A model generated the notes under the pieces. The model made no database searches and had not been told where the DNA came from. It saw nothing but the letters and a program-made list of their open reading frames with translations. A DNA stretch of 64,000 bases from Sphingobacteriales bacterium 44-15 (GTDB lineage Bacteria; Bacteroidota; Bacteroidia; Chitinophagales; Chitinophagaceae), in the NCBI GenBank assembly GCA_001899685.1, contig MKWG01000002.1, positions 105,953 through 169,952 of the forward strand. Reading direction: 5' to 3'. The position numbers and the translations under genes were made by a program. Below, piece after piece: positions 1-8,686 of the stretch (the stretch's first letter is position 1; each line of letters starts with the position of its first letter).

Positions 1-482
1 ATAAAGAAAAAATGGAAAAAGTGCTCGGCGGTATTGCCCAGTTAGGGCGCGTGCCTGCGGCATTATTTATCGTTGATATAGGCCATGAGCATATTGCACT
101 TTCCGAAGCCAAGAGACTGGGTGTATCAACATTCGGCATGGTAGATACCAACTGCGACCCCAATAAGGTAGACTTCTCCATTCCTGCCAATGATGATGCT
201 ACCAAATCAATAGCTATCATTACCAATTATATTACAGCAGCTATTGCCGAAGGGCTTGCAGAACGCCAGAACGAAAAAGCGGAAGAAGAAACAGAAGAGG
301 AAGTAGTAGAAAAGAACCCCAGGCTTGATATAGATGAAGGCGCTCCTGAACGCGAAAAAGGCGGCAGAGGCAGCGGACGTGGACCGGGAAGAGGAACAGC
401 AGCAGGTGGAGGCGGCGGCCAGAGAAGGCGCACTCCATCCGGAGGTGGCGGAGCAAGACGCCCTGCCGGTGGCGGTCGCTAA
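1..482 (+). CDS. rpsB: 30S ribosomal protein S2, C-terminal part
   Basis: The reading frame is already open at the window edge (first full codon at 3) and ends in TAA at 480-482. The residues match the C-terminal half of S2, a small-subunit protein on the 30S platform: EKVLGGIAQLGRVPAALFIV, then a HIALSEAKRLG stretch and MVDTNCDP, then FSIPANDDATKSI. After the conserved core come an acidic segment rich in Glu and a tail of about 45 residues rich in Gly and Arg. The tail is longer and more basic than is usual for S2. The gene is followed 96 nt later by tsf on the same strand, the classic rpsB-tsf order. The start codon lies outside the window. Confidence 0.97.
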   Translation, partial: KEKMEKVLGGIAQLGRVPAALFIVDIGHEHIALSEAKRLGVSTFGMVDTNCDPNKVDFSIPANDDATKSIAIITNYITAAIAEGLAERQNEKAEEETEEEVVEKNPRLDIDEGAPEREKGGRGSGRGPGRGTAAGGGGGQRRRTPSGGGGARRPAGGGR

Positions 483-578
483 TCAGGCATGAATATATTG
501 AAAGGTTCCTGGTAAGCTCAGGTCCATGGAAGGTATTCATATTGCCCTGTATTTTTAAACTATAATTAATTTTTCGAC

Positions 579-1418
579 ATGTCAACTGTAACTATAACAG
601 CAGCAGATATAAATAAGCTCCGTCAAATGACAGGGGCAGGTATGATGGATTGCCGTAAAGCATTAACAGAAACCAATGGTGATTTTGAAGAAGCCATTGA
701 CTGGCTGCGTAAAAAAGGCGCAAAGGTTGCCGCACTGCGCGGAGACCGCGAAGCCAAAGAAGGAGTAGTAATAGCACAAACTACCCCGGACAACAAAACC
801 GGTATAGCTGTCTGCATAAGCTGCGAAACTGATTTTGTAAGTAAAAATGCTGAGTTTGTTGCCTTTGTTCAAAGCATTGCCGCTGCTGCTGTAGTCAACA
901 ATGTGAAAAGCATAGATGAGCTTAATAATGTATCTGTTAACGGAGCTAAAGTTTCAGATCTTATCAATGATAAACTGGCAAGCATCGGTGAAAAGATAGG
1001 CGTCAGCAAATTTGAGCGTCTTGATGCGCCTTATGTAGCCTCCTATATTCACGGCGCCAACAGGATCGGCGTATTGGTAGGCTTAAACAAAGAAGCCGCT
1101 GAAGCAGGAAAAGACCTGGCTATGCAGATCGCGGCCATGAACCCTGTAGCTGTTGATCCGGGATCAGTGCCCGCAGATGTCATTGCGCGTGAAAAAGCTA
1201 TCGTTACCGAGCAAATAAAAAATGATCCCAAGATGGCCGGAAAGCCTGATGCCATGATTGAAAAGATTGCGGAAGGCAAGCTGAATGCTTTCTTCAAAGA
1301 GAATACATTGACAGCACAGCCATTTGTAAAAGACGCATCTCAAAGCGTAAACGATCATTTAAAAAGTGTTGACAGCGCATTAGCTGTCACAGGTTTCAAA
1401 AGAGTAGCTTTAGGTTAG
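579..1418 (+). CDS. tsf: Translation elongation factor Ts
   Basis: EF-Ts exchanges GDP for GTP on EF-Tu in the cytoplasm. The 279-residue product has the N-terminal UBA-like helical module with the signature LRQMTGAGMMDCRKAL (about residues 14-29). The core follows with the conserved TDFVSKN segment (about 84-90), and the C-terminal dimerisation part has EKIAEGKLNAFFKE. Length and domain order are normal for the family. The ATG at 579 is the only reasonable start and gives the expected N-terminus. The gene follows rpsB and is closed by a strong hairpin terminator at 1521-1566, so rpsB and tsf probably form the end of one ribosomal operon. Confidence 0.98.
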   Translation: MSTVTITAADINKLRQMTGAGMMDCRKALTETNGDFEEAIDWLRKKGAKVAALRGDREAKEGVVIAQTTPDNKTGIAVCISCETDFVSKNAEFVAFVQSIAAAAVVNNVKSIDELNNVSVNGAKVSDLINDKLASIGEKIGVSKFERLDAPYVASYIHGANRIGVLVGLNKEAAEAGKDLAMQIAAMNPVAVDPGSVPADVIAREKAIVTEQIKNDPKMAGKPDAMIEKIAEGKLNAFFKENTLTAQPFVKDASQSVNDHLKSVDSALAVTGFKRVALG

Positions 1419-1422
1419 CGCT

Positions 1423-1466
1423 ATGTCAACAATAATTTATCGTCTGCCGTTTCACGTTTGACATAA
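1423..1466. repeat. Heptad-unit inverted element, copy 1
   Basis: This element lies between the convergent genes tsf and the carbonic anhydrase. Its right arm read on the minus strand is TTATG TCAAACG TGAAACG GCAGACG ATAAATT, a run of 7-nt units. The left arm keeps only the outer TATGTCAA. It belongs to a family seen at about eleven other intergenic places in this window (for example 27751, 29178 and 42521). Confidence 0.75.
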
Positions 1467-1520
1467 CATTAGTTTCTTCTTATACAAGATAATCTTTCGA
1501 TAATATTGTTTTTAAAACAG

Positions 1521-1566
1521 GAGCAATGGAAGTATCAGCAGTTGATCCTTCCATTGCTCTTTATAC
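1521..1566 (+). terminator. Rho-independent terminator after tsf
   Basis: A perfect 12-bp stem, GAGCAATGGAAG at 1521-1532 and CTTCCATTGCTC at 1548-1559, encloses a 15-nt loop and is followed by TTTATAC. It sits about 100 nt after the tsf stop codon and just before the 3' end of the convergent carbonic anhydrase gene. It may therefore work in both directions. Confidence 0.75.
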
Positions 1567-1579
1567 ACCTGCCTGCAAC

Positions 1580-2218
1580 TTATATTATGTTGTCATACCT
1601 GTAAAGCGGATCTATTTTGCTACCCGCCTTCAGTTCAATTAACGGTGTGATCAACCCGTCTTTCAAACCATATATCCATCCATGCAGATGAGGCTCATTC
1701 CGGTGCAGCCAGGCATTTTGCACAATAGTTGTTTGCGAAAGCCTTACTACCTGTTCCATAACATTCAGCTCTGAAAGCCTGTCGGCACGCTTATCTGTGT
1801 CTTCTATCCCGTCCAGTTCTTCACGGTTGTGCCTGTATACATCTTTGATATTGCGCAGCCACATATTCAGCACTGCCTGATAATCGTTGCTGGTCATAGA
1901 TGCTTTTATTCCGCCGCATCCATAGTGGCCGCACACAATGATGTGTTTTACTTTAAGATGATTGACCGCATAATCCAGTACACTCAGGAGGTTTACATCG
2001 GTATGAACCACCATATTGGCGATATTCCTGTGCACAAAAATCTCTCCGGGCTGAGTATTGGTGATCTCGTTTGCCGGTACGCGGCTGTCGCTGCAGCCAA
2101 TCCACAAAAATTCAGGCGTCTGAACATGGGAGAGCCTGTTAAAAAATTCGGGGTTACCCGATATCTTTTCAGCCGCCCATGCTTTATTCTCCAGTAATAG
2201 TTTTTCGTACGATTTCAT
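1580..2218 (-). CDS. can: Beta-class carbonic anhydrase
   Basis: This zinc enzyme interconverts CO2 and bicarbonate in the cytoplasm. The 212-residue protein has every catalytic residue of the class: zinc ligands C42, H98 and C101 (in CSDSRVPAN and GHYGCGG) and the Asp-Arg pair D44/R46. The positions are as in the E. coli Can type. Start ATG at 2218 gives the usual N-terminus (MKSYEKLLLENKAWA). The gene lies 30 nt downstream of a SulP-family transporter on the same strand, so the two are probably co-transcribed. That pairing suggests the transporter moves bicarbonate that this enzyme makes or uses. Confidence 0.96.
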   Translation of the reverse strand: MKSYEKLLLENKAWAAEKISGNPEFFNRLSHVQTPEFLWIGCSDSRVPANEITNTQPGEIFVHRNIANMVVHTDVNLLSVLDYAVNHLKVKHIIVCGHYGCGGIKASMTSNDYQAVLNMWLRNIKDVYRHNREELDGIEDTDKRADRLSELNVMEQVVRLSQTTIVQNAWLHRNEPHLHGWIYGLKDGLITPLIELKAGSKIDPLYRYDNII

Positions 2219-2248
2219 TATATATAATATTTTAAACGGGTTAATCTG

Positions 2249-3841
2249 TTATACGGCAATACCGTTTGTTGCATGTTCAACCTGTACCTTGCCTGCGCTG
2301 AAGCGATAGTCGTTTTGAGCATCTGTCTTTAACTCAACTCTTACATTGCGCTCCGGCGCATTCCGGGCAAACTCATTGATCATTTCAACGATATCCTGGT
2401 CAATATAATCTGCCTTTGTTACATCAATAAGCACATTAGACCTTGCGGGCACATTATCTAACTTACTTTTTATACCCCGTTTGTTCAGGATCGAAACATC
2501 TTTTCTAAGCCGGATAAGATAATTGTTATTGTCGCTGACAATAAATACAGCTGTCTTATAATTACTTCTCGCAGAAAAAAACAACCCTATAGCTAATCCT
2601 GCAAGTACGCCAACCAGCAGGTCTGTTAACAGGATGATCACTACCGTAGCCGCAAACGGCAAAAACTGATCCCAGCCTTTTTTATAAAATTCCCTGAAAA
2701 GGGATGGCTTTGCCAGCTTATACCCTGTATAAATAAGAATGGCTGCCAGTGCAGAAAGCGGAATGACCTTTAATAACTGAGGCAGGAAAGCGACGCTCAG
2801 GAGAAGAAAAAATCCATGATAAATGGTAGACATTTTAGTTTTGGCGCCTGCATTGATATTGGCAGAAGACCTGACAATTACGCTTGTAAGCGGCAAACCT
2901 CCGATAAAGCCGGAAATGATATTTCCTATCCCCTGTGCTTTTAACTCCCTGTTGGTTGGCGTTATCCTTTTTTGCGGATCAATGTTGTCTGTTGCCTCAA
3001 TACCCAGCAGTGTTTCCAAACTGGCAACTAATGCAAATGTTACCCCGCTTATCCATACCTGCTTATTCAAAAGAGCGCTCCAGTCGGGAAATGAAAAGAA
3101 AGAAAAGAATTCTTCAGCTGACCCGGCAACCGGGATATTTACCAAATGACCAGACTGAAGCCCGGAGCCGGGGAATTGGGCTTTGGCAATTGCATTGATT
3201 GCAATGCCAAGCAGCACCACCAGCAATGGCGCCGGGATAAGCTTTATCCATCCCTGCTTTTTTTCGGTAAAATGCCCCCAAACGAACTGGAAGGCTATAC
3301 AGACAGCCCCGATCAATACCGCTACTGGAGTAATATTATTAAGAGCGCTGAAAATACCGGTGAAAGTATTCTGTCCGTCCGGTTGCAAAAAGGTTTCGTC
3401 TCCTTCAAAATCCTTGTCATATCCTACCAGGTGAGGTAATTGTTTTAGTATAAGGATGATACCTATAGCGGCAAGCATTCCTTTGATCACACTTTTAGGA
3501 ATATAATCGCTCAGCACCCCGGCACGGGCAAAGCCCAGCACTAATTGCAACGCTCCGCAAATCACAACCGAAACCAGAAAGGCTTCGAAAGATGGCAGCA
3601 ATGTGATAGCCACAACCACAATTGCCGTAAGTCCTGCTGCAGGACCACTCACACTCTTGTGAGATCCGCTCAGAGTGCCAATGACAATTCCTCCGACAAT
3701 GCCTGCAATGATCCCGCTGAAAAGAGGTGCATTAGAACCGAGCGCGATCCCGAGACACAAAGGCAGCGCTACTAAGTACACCACTATTGCAGCAGGGAGA
3801 TCTGATGAAATAGTTTTTAAATAATTAAAACGGCTGTTCAT
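2249..3841 (-). CDS. SulP-family inorganic anion transporter with STAS domain
   Basis: An inner-membrane transporter of the SLC26/SulP family, which carries sulfate, bicarbonate or other anions. From the ATG at 3841 it has 530 residues. About a dozen hydrophobic segments are followed by a C-terminal STAS domain (about residues 430-520, with NVLIDVTKADYIDQDIV). The family features near the N-terminus are present: DLPAAIVVYLVALPLCLGIA and SGPAAGL. An upstream in-frame TTG at 3862 would add seven residues, but the ATG gives the more natural start. The carbonic anhydrase gene follows after 30 nt. This context favours bicarbonate as substrate over sulfate, but that is inference because the sequence alone does not settle it. 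Confidence 0.92.
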   Translation of the reverse strand: MNSRFNYLKTISSDLPAAIVVYLVALPLCLGIALGSNAPLFSGIIAGIVGGIVIGTLSGSHKSVSGPAAGLTAIVVVAITLLPSFEAFLVSVVICGALQLVLGFARAGVLSDYIPKSVIKGMLAAIGIILILKQLPHLVGYDKDFEGDETFLQPDGQNTFTGIFSALNNITPVAVLIGAVCIAFQFVWGHFTEKKQGWIKLIPAPLLVVLLGIAINAIAKAQFPGSGLQSGHLVNIPVAGSAEEFFSFFSFPDWSALLNKQVWISGVTFALVASLETLLGIEATDNIDPQKRITPTNRELKAQGIGNIISGFIGGLPLTSVIVRSSANINAGAKTKMSTIYHGFFLLLSVAFLPQLLKVIPLSALAAILIYTGYKLAKPSLFREFYKKGWDQFLPFAATVVIILLTDLLVGVLAGLAIGLFFSARSNYKTAVFIVSDNNNYLIRLRKDVSILNKRGIKSKLDNVPARSNVLIDVTKADYIDQDIVEMINEFARNAPERNVRVELKTDAQNDYRFSAGKVQVEHATNGIAV

Positions 3842-4227
3842 ATATACAATACATTTTGACAATTAGAAATGCTCACCGCCCATGAGCCGGCACCGGCACC
3901 TTATGATCAAATAATGTGTCCGCTACCGCTTATGCCGGGCAGTGAAATAATCGTTTGTAAATCCAAAGGAATTCAAGATATATGTTCCTTTATTGAGGAA
4001 ACATAAAATCAAATAGTGCTGTGCCAATCGCGAAATGTGAGAAGCGACAATGACAAACGTGAAAGGACAGACGTGAGAAATATTCACTTTTGTCCCCGTC
4101 CGAATGGCATTCAGCCGGGCGGGCTTTATCTTTTCACGATACCCCACAGACATCATTGAATTAACCTGACACCACATCCCCGGATTGAAAACAGGTGATA
4201 ACTTAAAGTTGTTAAATGGAAAAACTC
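3842..4227. other. Intergenic stretch between sulP and a small membrane-protein gene
   Basis: No convincing gene is seen in these 386 bases. They hold one heptad-unit repeat element (4031-4094) and otherwise AT-rich sequence that should include the promoter of the minus-strand SulP/carbonic anhydrase pair. A minus-strand frame of 84 codons (3923-4177) crosses the repeat element and has no protein-like composition, so I do not call it. Confidence 0.6.
4031..4094. repeat. Heptad-unit inverted element, copy 2
   Basis: A run of 7-nt units (CGAAATG TGAGAAG, then TGACAAA CGTGAAA GGACAGA CGTGAGA) is followed by a short opposite arm (TTCACTTTTGTCC). It is the same family as the elements at 1423 and 29178, but the arms are more degenerate. 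Confidence 0.6.
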
Positions 4228-4578
4228 TCAGGCTTCAGGAGGAGGAGAAAGAAGCTCGCCGTAATAAGCTATATATATCAGCAGAGTATTATTGCTATCA
4301 TGTTCAAGCGTAGGAATACCGGGGACAGGAAGGCTCAGGGGCTCATGCAGGTATTCCGAAAGTGCATTGGCGCTGCTGGTTTTTTCTTCGTTAAGCCCCG
4401 AGAAGGGATTGGCATTATCTTCTACAGACTGTTTACCTGTACCGGCAGTAGCATTGTTCAGTTCTTTCTGGACAGTAAGAATGAAAGGCGCGCTTATCGT
4501 AAGCCACAATAACGTCATGATCATACATATGCTGCTCGCATAATCTTTTGGGCTATATATGTGTTTCCTGCTTTTCAC
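4228..4578 (-). CDS. Small single-span membrane protein, unknown function
   Basis: I do not recognise the family. The 116-residue frame starts at GTG 4578 with a basic, polar N-terminus (MKSRKHIYSPKDYASS). One hydrophobic helix follows at about residues 17-36 (ICMIMTLLWLTISAPFILTV), then a polar, low-complexity region with PFSGLNEEK and a Pro-rich end. The composition is protein-like, and the arrangement fits a short inner-membrane protein with its C-terminus outside. It is transcribed away from lspA, with 167 nt between them for two promoters. It could be a false frame, because nothing catalytic or conserved can be named. Confidence 0.6.
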   Translation of the reverse strand: MKSRKHIYSPKDYASSICMIMTLLWLTISAPFILTVQKELNNATAGTGKQSVEDNANPFSGLNEEKTSSANALSEYLHEPLSLPVPGIPTLEHDSNNTLLIYIAYYGELLSPPPEA

Positions 4579-4714
4579 GTTACAGGAATCAAAGATATTA
4601 AAATTATCCCGGCGGGATCAAAGATTTAAAGAATGTTAACGATTTAACAAAAAACGAACAACGGCGAATTTGCGACCGGCGGTTTGTGTTTAATGAAAAA
4701 TCATCTTTTTCTTG

Positions 4715-4722
4715 TAGGTTTG
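4715..4722 (+). promoter_or_regulatory. Candidate -7 promoter element for lspA
   Basis: TAGGTTTG matches the Bacteroidota -7 consensus TAnnTTTG exactly and lies 24 nt before the lspA start codon. No good TTTG -33 box is seen at the usual spacing, so the call rests on the -7 box alone. Confidence 0.4.
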
Positions 4723-4745
4723 CTGCTTACTAATAAATATACATA

Positions 4746-5423
4746 GTGAAATTCAGATCAGTGATATTATTGACTTTGGCCATTCTGATCATTGACCAGG
4801 GGCTGAAGATTTGGATAAAAACACATTTTTACCTCGGGGAAGAGAAGCTGATCCTCGGCTCATGGTTCAGGCTTCATTTTATTGAGAATGAAGGAATGGC
4901 TTATGGGTGGAAATTAGGCGGTGAATGGGGCAAGATCATTCTTACGCTTTTCCGATTGTTTGCGGTGATCTTCGGCACTTACTATCTCCGGCATATTATT
5001 AAGCAGGGATATCATAAAGGATTCATTATTTGCGCTACACTCATCTATGCCGGGGCAATAGGTAATCTCATAGACAGCATGTTTTATGGATTAATATTCG
5101 AAAATAGCGGCGATATATATAATCCCTATATTTCTGCTATTTTCCCAAAAGAAGGTTATGCAGGATTTTTACACGGCCGGGTAGTAGATATGCTTTATTT
5201 CCCTATAATTGAGAACGGGCATTTCCCGGATTGGATACCTGTTTGGGGCGGTGAAGATTTTCAGTTCTTCAGACCGGTTTTCAATATTGCCGACGCCTCC
5301 ATTTCTCTGGGAGTTATTATTATTCTTTTATTTCAGAAGCGCTTTTTTGACCGCAGCAAAAAAGAAGCAACCCCTACTATTGAAACGAATAGCACGGTAA
5401 ATGATGAGGTGCAGGTGTCTTAA
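4746..5423 (+). CDS. lspA: Lipoprotein signal peptidase (signal peptidase II)
   Basis: This membrane aspartyl protease removes signal peptides from prolipoproteins at the inner membrane. The 225-residue protein has four hydrophobic segments and both catalytic aspartates: D110 in GNLIDS and D183 in FNIADA. The Asn-rich LHFIENEGMAYG motif and the HGRVVDML motif are also present. It is longer than the E. coli enzyme (about 165 residues) because of an insertion between the catalytic segments (about residues 118-170), as in other members of this phylum. The start is GTG at 4746, with no ATG nearby. Many lipoproteins encoded in this window (Kelch, DUF4270, SusD, RND adaptor, TlpA-like) would be its substrates. 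Confidence 0.95.
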   Translation: MKFRSVILLTLAILIIDQGLKIWIKTHFYLGEEKLILGSWFRLHFIENEGMAYGWKLGGEWGKIILTLFRLFAVIFGTYYLRHIIKQGYHKGFIICATLIYAGAIGNLIDSMFYGLIFENSGDIYNPYISAIFPKEGYAGFLHGRVVDMLYFPIIENGHFPDWIPVWGGEDFQFFRPVFNIADASISLGVIIILLFQKRFFDRSKKEATPTIETNSTVNDEVQVS

Positions 5424-5426
5424 GTG

Positions 5427-5533
5427 GTGAGAGGTAAGGGATCAGTGGTAAGAGGTCAAACGTGAAACGTGAGACGAGAGAGGTGCATATGATGGAACTT
5501 GTGTGCCTGAAACTTGCAGCCTGAAACCTTAAA
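5427..5533. repeat. Heptad-periodic repeat tract, copy 3
   Basis: A tract with clear 7-nt periodicity: GGTGAGA GGTAAGG, then GGTAAGA GGTCAAA, then CGTGAAA CGTGAGA CGAGAGA. A 14-nt repeat (CCTGAAACTTGCAG, CCTGAAACCTTAAA) follows. It starts four bases after the lspA stop codon. Unlike most copies in the window it is a one-armed, tandem version. Confidence 0.65.
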
Positions 5534-5536
5534 CAA

Positions 5537-5570
5537 AAAGCCCTCCTGTAACAGAGGGCTTTGTTGTTTA
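5537..5570 (+). terminator. Rho-independent terminator after lspA
   Basis: A perfect 9-bp stem, AAAGCCCTC at 5537-5545 and GAGGGCTTT at 5554-5562, encloses an 8-nt loop and is followed by GTTGTTTA. It lies 114 nt after the lspA stop codon, beyond a repeat tract. Confidence 0.7.
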
Positions 5571-6023
5571 CAAAGCGTTGAGAGGTTGTGAATTCTTCCA
5601 ACTTACTTTGCTTCCGGGTATGGATTAAGTGGTCATTAATCAAAATGGTAAATGACCAAGGGTACGTTTGGCTCAAATCCGTTTAAGGCGGATTGTGTAT
5701 GGTTAGGGTTACGATACTTGCTGAGATCTAAAACGAAACAGTTACTTAAATTATTCTTCCCGGCTCCTTCGTTTCGACCAACTTTTGCGCGGCGTTTTTA
5801 ACATAGCTTTATTAAGTAGCTCATAATGATATTTTTGCGAGAAGATTATTTTCTAAAGTAGTCTCTTAGCAAATGATAATAAACAAGAAAGCTCTTTCTT
5901 TAAATATTAATTTACCGCAACAAATAATATTTATTACTTACCTGCCGTTCTATGGAAACATTGATCCTGATATCTTCCTGGTCTCTATATTGGTCATCTA
6001 TTTTTCTCATGTTGTAGTTGGTT

Positions 6024-6060
6024 TAAAGCAAAAGGCATCTTCCGAAAGGATAGATGCCTT
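6024..6060 (-). terminator. Rho-independent terminator after fumC
   Basis: Read on the minus strand, AAGGCATCT (6060-6052) and AGATGCCTT (6040-6032) form a perfect 9-bp stem followed by TTGCTTTAAAC. It begins 29 nt after the fumC stop codon. Confidence 0.75.
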
Positions 6061-6088
6061 CTTGCTTGTAGCGTATCCGGTATAAGTA

Positions 6089-7492
6089 TTATTCAGGTAA
6101 GCTGCCTACCATTTCAGCAGGCTGTACCCATTCATCAAACTGGGCATCGGTAACATACCCAAGCTTCACTGCCATTTCTTTTAAGGTAGTGCCCTCCTTA
6201 TGCGCCTTTTGTGCAATTTCAGCGGCTTTATAATACCCGATCTTAGTGTTGAGGGCCGTTACAAGCATCAGCGAATTATCAACATGCTTTTTAATATTTG
6301 CCTCAAGCGGTTCAATACCTGTGGCACATTTATCATTAAAGCTTATGCAACCGTCACCAATCAGGCGGGCGCTGTGCAGGAAATTATAGATCATCATGGG
6401 CTTAAAGACATTCAATTCAAAATGACCTGTTGCACCACCTACATTAATGGCTACATCATTCCCGAGCACCTGCGCGGCGATCATGGTGAGCGCTTCGCAT
6501 TGTGTCGGGTTTACCTTACCCGGCATAATAGAAGACCCCGGCTCATTATCGGGTATGTGTATCTCACCAATGCCACTACGCGGGCCTGAAGAAAGCATAC
6601 GTATATCATTAGCTATTTTCATCAGGCTTACCGCTACGGTTTTGAGCGCCCCATGCGCCTCTACAATAGCATCATGCGCAGCTAATGCCTCAAACTTGTT
6701 CTCTGCAGTTACAAACGGCAATCCTGTAAGGGCTGCAATATGCCCGGCTACATTTTCTGCATAACGGGGAGGAGTATTAATACCAGTACCCACAGCCGTT
6801 CCTCCAAGCGCAAGCTCGCTGAGGTGCGACAATGTATTTTTAATGGCTTTTAGCCCGTGATCTAACTGTGAAACATAACCGCTGAATTCCTGTCCCAGTG
6901 TAAGTGGGGTAGCATCCATGAAATGCGTTCTGCCGATCTTCACTACATGCATGAATTTCCTGCTTTTCTCAGCGAGCGTATCCCGGAGCTTTCTGATGGC
7001 GGGTATAGTGAGCTCTACCAGTATCTTATAGGCCGCAATATGCATTGCCGTAGGGAAAGTATCATTGCTGGATTGGGATTTATTTACATCATCATTGGGA
7101 TGAAGTATCTTTTGCTTATCTTCTAATTTTCCACCGTTCAGCACATGCCCGCGGTAAGCTATCACTTCATTTACATTCATGTTGCTTTGTGTGCCGCTCC
7201 CTGTTTGCCACACTACCAGCGGAAAATAGTCGTCAAGCTTCCTCTCAAGAATCTCATCGCATACTTTTCCTATAAGGTCTGATTTCTCTTTATCCAGCAC
7301 ACCGGCTTCAAGATTGGTAAGCGCAGCAGCCTTCTTGAGGTAAGCAAAAGCACGGATAATTTCTTTTGGCATGCGGTTAATGTCGCGGGCGATCTTAAAA
7401 TTTTCAACGCTTCTTTGCGTTTGCGCTCCATAATAGGCGTCGGAGGGAACTTTTACCTCACCCATTGTGTCTTTTTCAATTCTGTAGTCCAT
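6089..7492 (-). CDS. fumC: Fumarate hydratase class II
   Basis: This enzyme hydrates fumarate to L-malate in the TCA cycle as an iron-independent cytoplasmic tetramer. The 467-residue protein has the superfamily signature [11 protein letters not shown] at about residues 319-329, which holds the catalytic serine loop. It also has the active-site His in [10 protein letters not shown] (H190) and the substrate-binding [10 protein letters not shown] at 138-147. Length is normal for class II. The ATG at 7492 gives the usual start ([16 protein letters not shown]). It is transcribed alone. A TATCTTTG promoter-like box lies at 7541-7548 on the minus strand, and a hairpin terminator follows the gene. 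Confidence 0.97.
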   Translation of the reverse strand: MDYRIEKDTMGEVKVPSDAYYGAQTQRSVENFKIARDINRMPKEIIRAFAYLKKAAALTNLEAGVLDKEKSDLIGKVCDEILERKLDDYFPLVVWQTGSGTQSNMNVNEVIAYRGHVLNGGKLEDKQKILHPNDDVNKSQSSNDTFPTAMHIAAYKILVELTIPAIRKLRDTLAEKSRKFMHVVKIGRTHFMDATPLTLGQEFSGYVSQLDHGLKAIKNTLSHLSELALGGTAVGTGINTPPRYAENVAGHIAALTGLPFVTAENKFEALAAHDAIVEAHGALKTVAVSLMKIANDIRMLSSGPRSGIGEIHIPDNEPGSSIMPGKVNPTQCEALTMIAAQVLGNDVAINVGGATGHFELNVFKPMMIYNFLHSARLIGDGCISFNDKCATGIEPLEANIKKHVDNSLMLVTALNTKIGYYKAAEIAQKAHKEGTTLKEMAVKLGYVTDAQFDEWVQPAEMVGSLPE

Positions 7493-7540
7493 ATATGATT
7501 TGTGTATGAGTGTATGACTATTTCAATAATGCTCTGCCGC

Positions 7541-7548
7541 CAAAGATA
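7541..7548 (-). promoter_or_regulatory. Candidate -7 promoter element for fumC
   Basis: On the minus strand the bases read TATCTTTG, an exact match to TAnnTTTG, 48 nt before the fumC start codon. A TTTG lies upstream but closer than the usual 19-nt spacing. Confidence 0.4.
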
Positions 7549-7581
7549 AAAGATAATGATACAAAACCTTATGCGGGCTAA

Positions 7582-8358
7582 TTACCTTCCTTTGAATACA
7601 GCACGTCTTTTTTCGAGAAAGGCAGCCGCACCTTCTTTAGCATCTTCTGTATCGAATAAAGCTCCGAACGCAGCGATCTCAGTGTCATATCCGTTTAGCT
7701 GCGTGTCAAAAGCGGCATTTACCGCTTTGATAGCGCCCGCTACAGCAAGCGGCGCCTTTGCATTGATAAGCTCAAGTATACTCAATGCTTTCGTTAGCAG
7801 TTCCTCCGGAGATACTACATGATTGACCAGCCCGTATTGCAGGGCAGTAGCCGCATCAATCATATTCCCTGTCAATATCAGCTCTAATGCACGGCCTTTG
7901 CCAACGAGATGAGCAAGCCGTTGCGTGCCTCCATACCCCGGGATCAACCCCAGGTTAACCTCAGGCTGGCCAAATTTTGCATTGCTTCCAGCAAGCCGGA
8001 AATGACAGGCCATCGCCAGCTCACAACCACCACCCAATGCAAAACCATTCACTGCCGCTATAACAGGCTTGGGCGACTGTTCAATTTTGTTAAAGACCAG
8101 TAATTGCCCTTTTTCTGCCAATGCCCTGCCACCGGTTGCATCCAGGGTGTTGAATTCACTGATATCGGCGCCGGCTACGAATGCTTTATCCCCGCTCCCT
8201 GTAATGATAGCTGATCGTATTTCGGGATTGTTACAAACATCATCCATGGTGGCGCTTAGTTCTTCAATCACTGTTGCATTCAGCGCATTGAGTTTATCAG
8301 GCCTGTTGATGGTAATGATCAGTATACGATTGTGAAAAGCAAGCGAAAGTGTCTGCAT
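7582..8358 (-). CDS. Enoyl-CoA hydratase/isomerase (crotonase family)
   Basis: A member of the crotonase family, which hydrates 2-enoyl-CoA in fatty-acid or amino-acid breakdown. From the ATG at 8358 the protein has 258 residues, the normal length. It has both catalytic glutamates: E113 in GGGCELAMAC and E133 in QPEVNLGLIPG. The CoA-binding INRPDKLNALN and the oxyanion-hole AGADISEF are also present. The frame is open for 29 more codons upstream (to 8445), but that extension is not family-like. The exact acyl substrate cannot be told from sequence. It follows fumC's promoter region on the same strand with no other beta-oxidation gene nearby. Confidence 0.94.
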   Translation of the reverse strand: MQTLSLAFHNRILIITINRPDKLNALNATVIEELSATMDDVCNNPEIRSAIITGSGDKAFVAGADISEFNTLDATGGRALAEKGQLLVFNKIEQSPKPVIAAVNGFALGGGCELAMACHFRLAGSNAKFGQPEVNLGLIPGYGGTQRLAHLVGKGRALELILTGNMIDAATALQYGLVNHVVSPEELLTKALSILELINAKAPLAVAGAIKAVNAAFDTQLNGYDTEIAAFGALFDTEDAKEGAAAFLEKRRAVFKGR

Positions 8359-8686
8359 AAGAAATTTTTTATATGCCTGCTGCAAAGATACAGCAGCATG
8401 CTTGTATGAAATTATATAGTAATAATTCAGTTTTATCGTCGTCATGATAAGTATCTCACGAATACTTCGTCCTTCGGATAGATTATTTTCCTGTTTGCAG
8501 ATGTTTTTCGTTTGTTAATTAACGCTTTGACCCAACTTATTTTTTTCTTACCCGTATAAATATCAGGGAATTGGAAATTCACCTATTCTTTTGCCCGGTT
8601 AACCGATTATGTCGACCAAATATCATCATTCATATAGAAATTTGCCCCGTTTGAATAGAATACCAAATTATATTAACTGAATTGAC
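8359..8686. other. Divergent intergenic region upstream of the LytTR gene
   Basis: These 328 bases hold the promoters of the minus-strand hydratase gene and the plus-strand LytTR gene. The DNA is AT-rich. I see no gene, no strong inverted repeat suited to a LytTR dimer, and no clear TAnnTTTG box. Confidence 0.5.

Larger units (their letters stand above)
5424..6088. other. Intergenic stretch between lspA and fumC
   Basis: A 665-base stretch between two convergent genes. It holds a long heptad-periodic repeat (5427-5533), a terminator for lspA (5537-5570) and a terminator for fumC (6024-6060). Between them are only small hairpins such as AATCCG/CGGATT near 5680, and AT-rich DNA. A 70-codon plus-strand frame at 5873-6085 runs into the fumC terminator and looks non-coding. 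Confidence 0.6.

Noticed and set aside
3923-4177. 84-codon minus-strand frame
   Set aside because: It crosses a repeat element, has no protein-like composition and no recognisable start context.
5873-6085. 70-codon plus-strand frame
   Set aside because: It runs into the fumC terminator hairpin and lies in an AT-rich gap, and the residues do not look like a protein.
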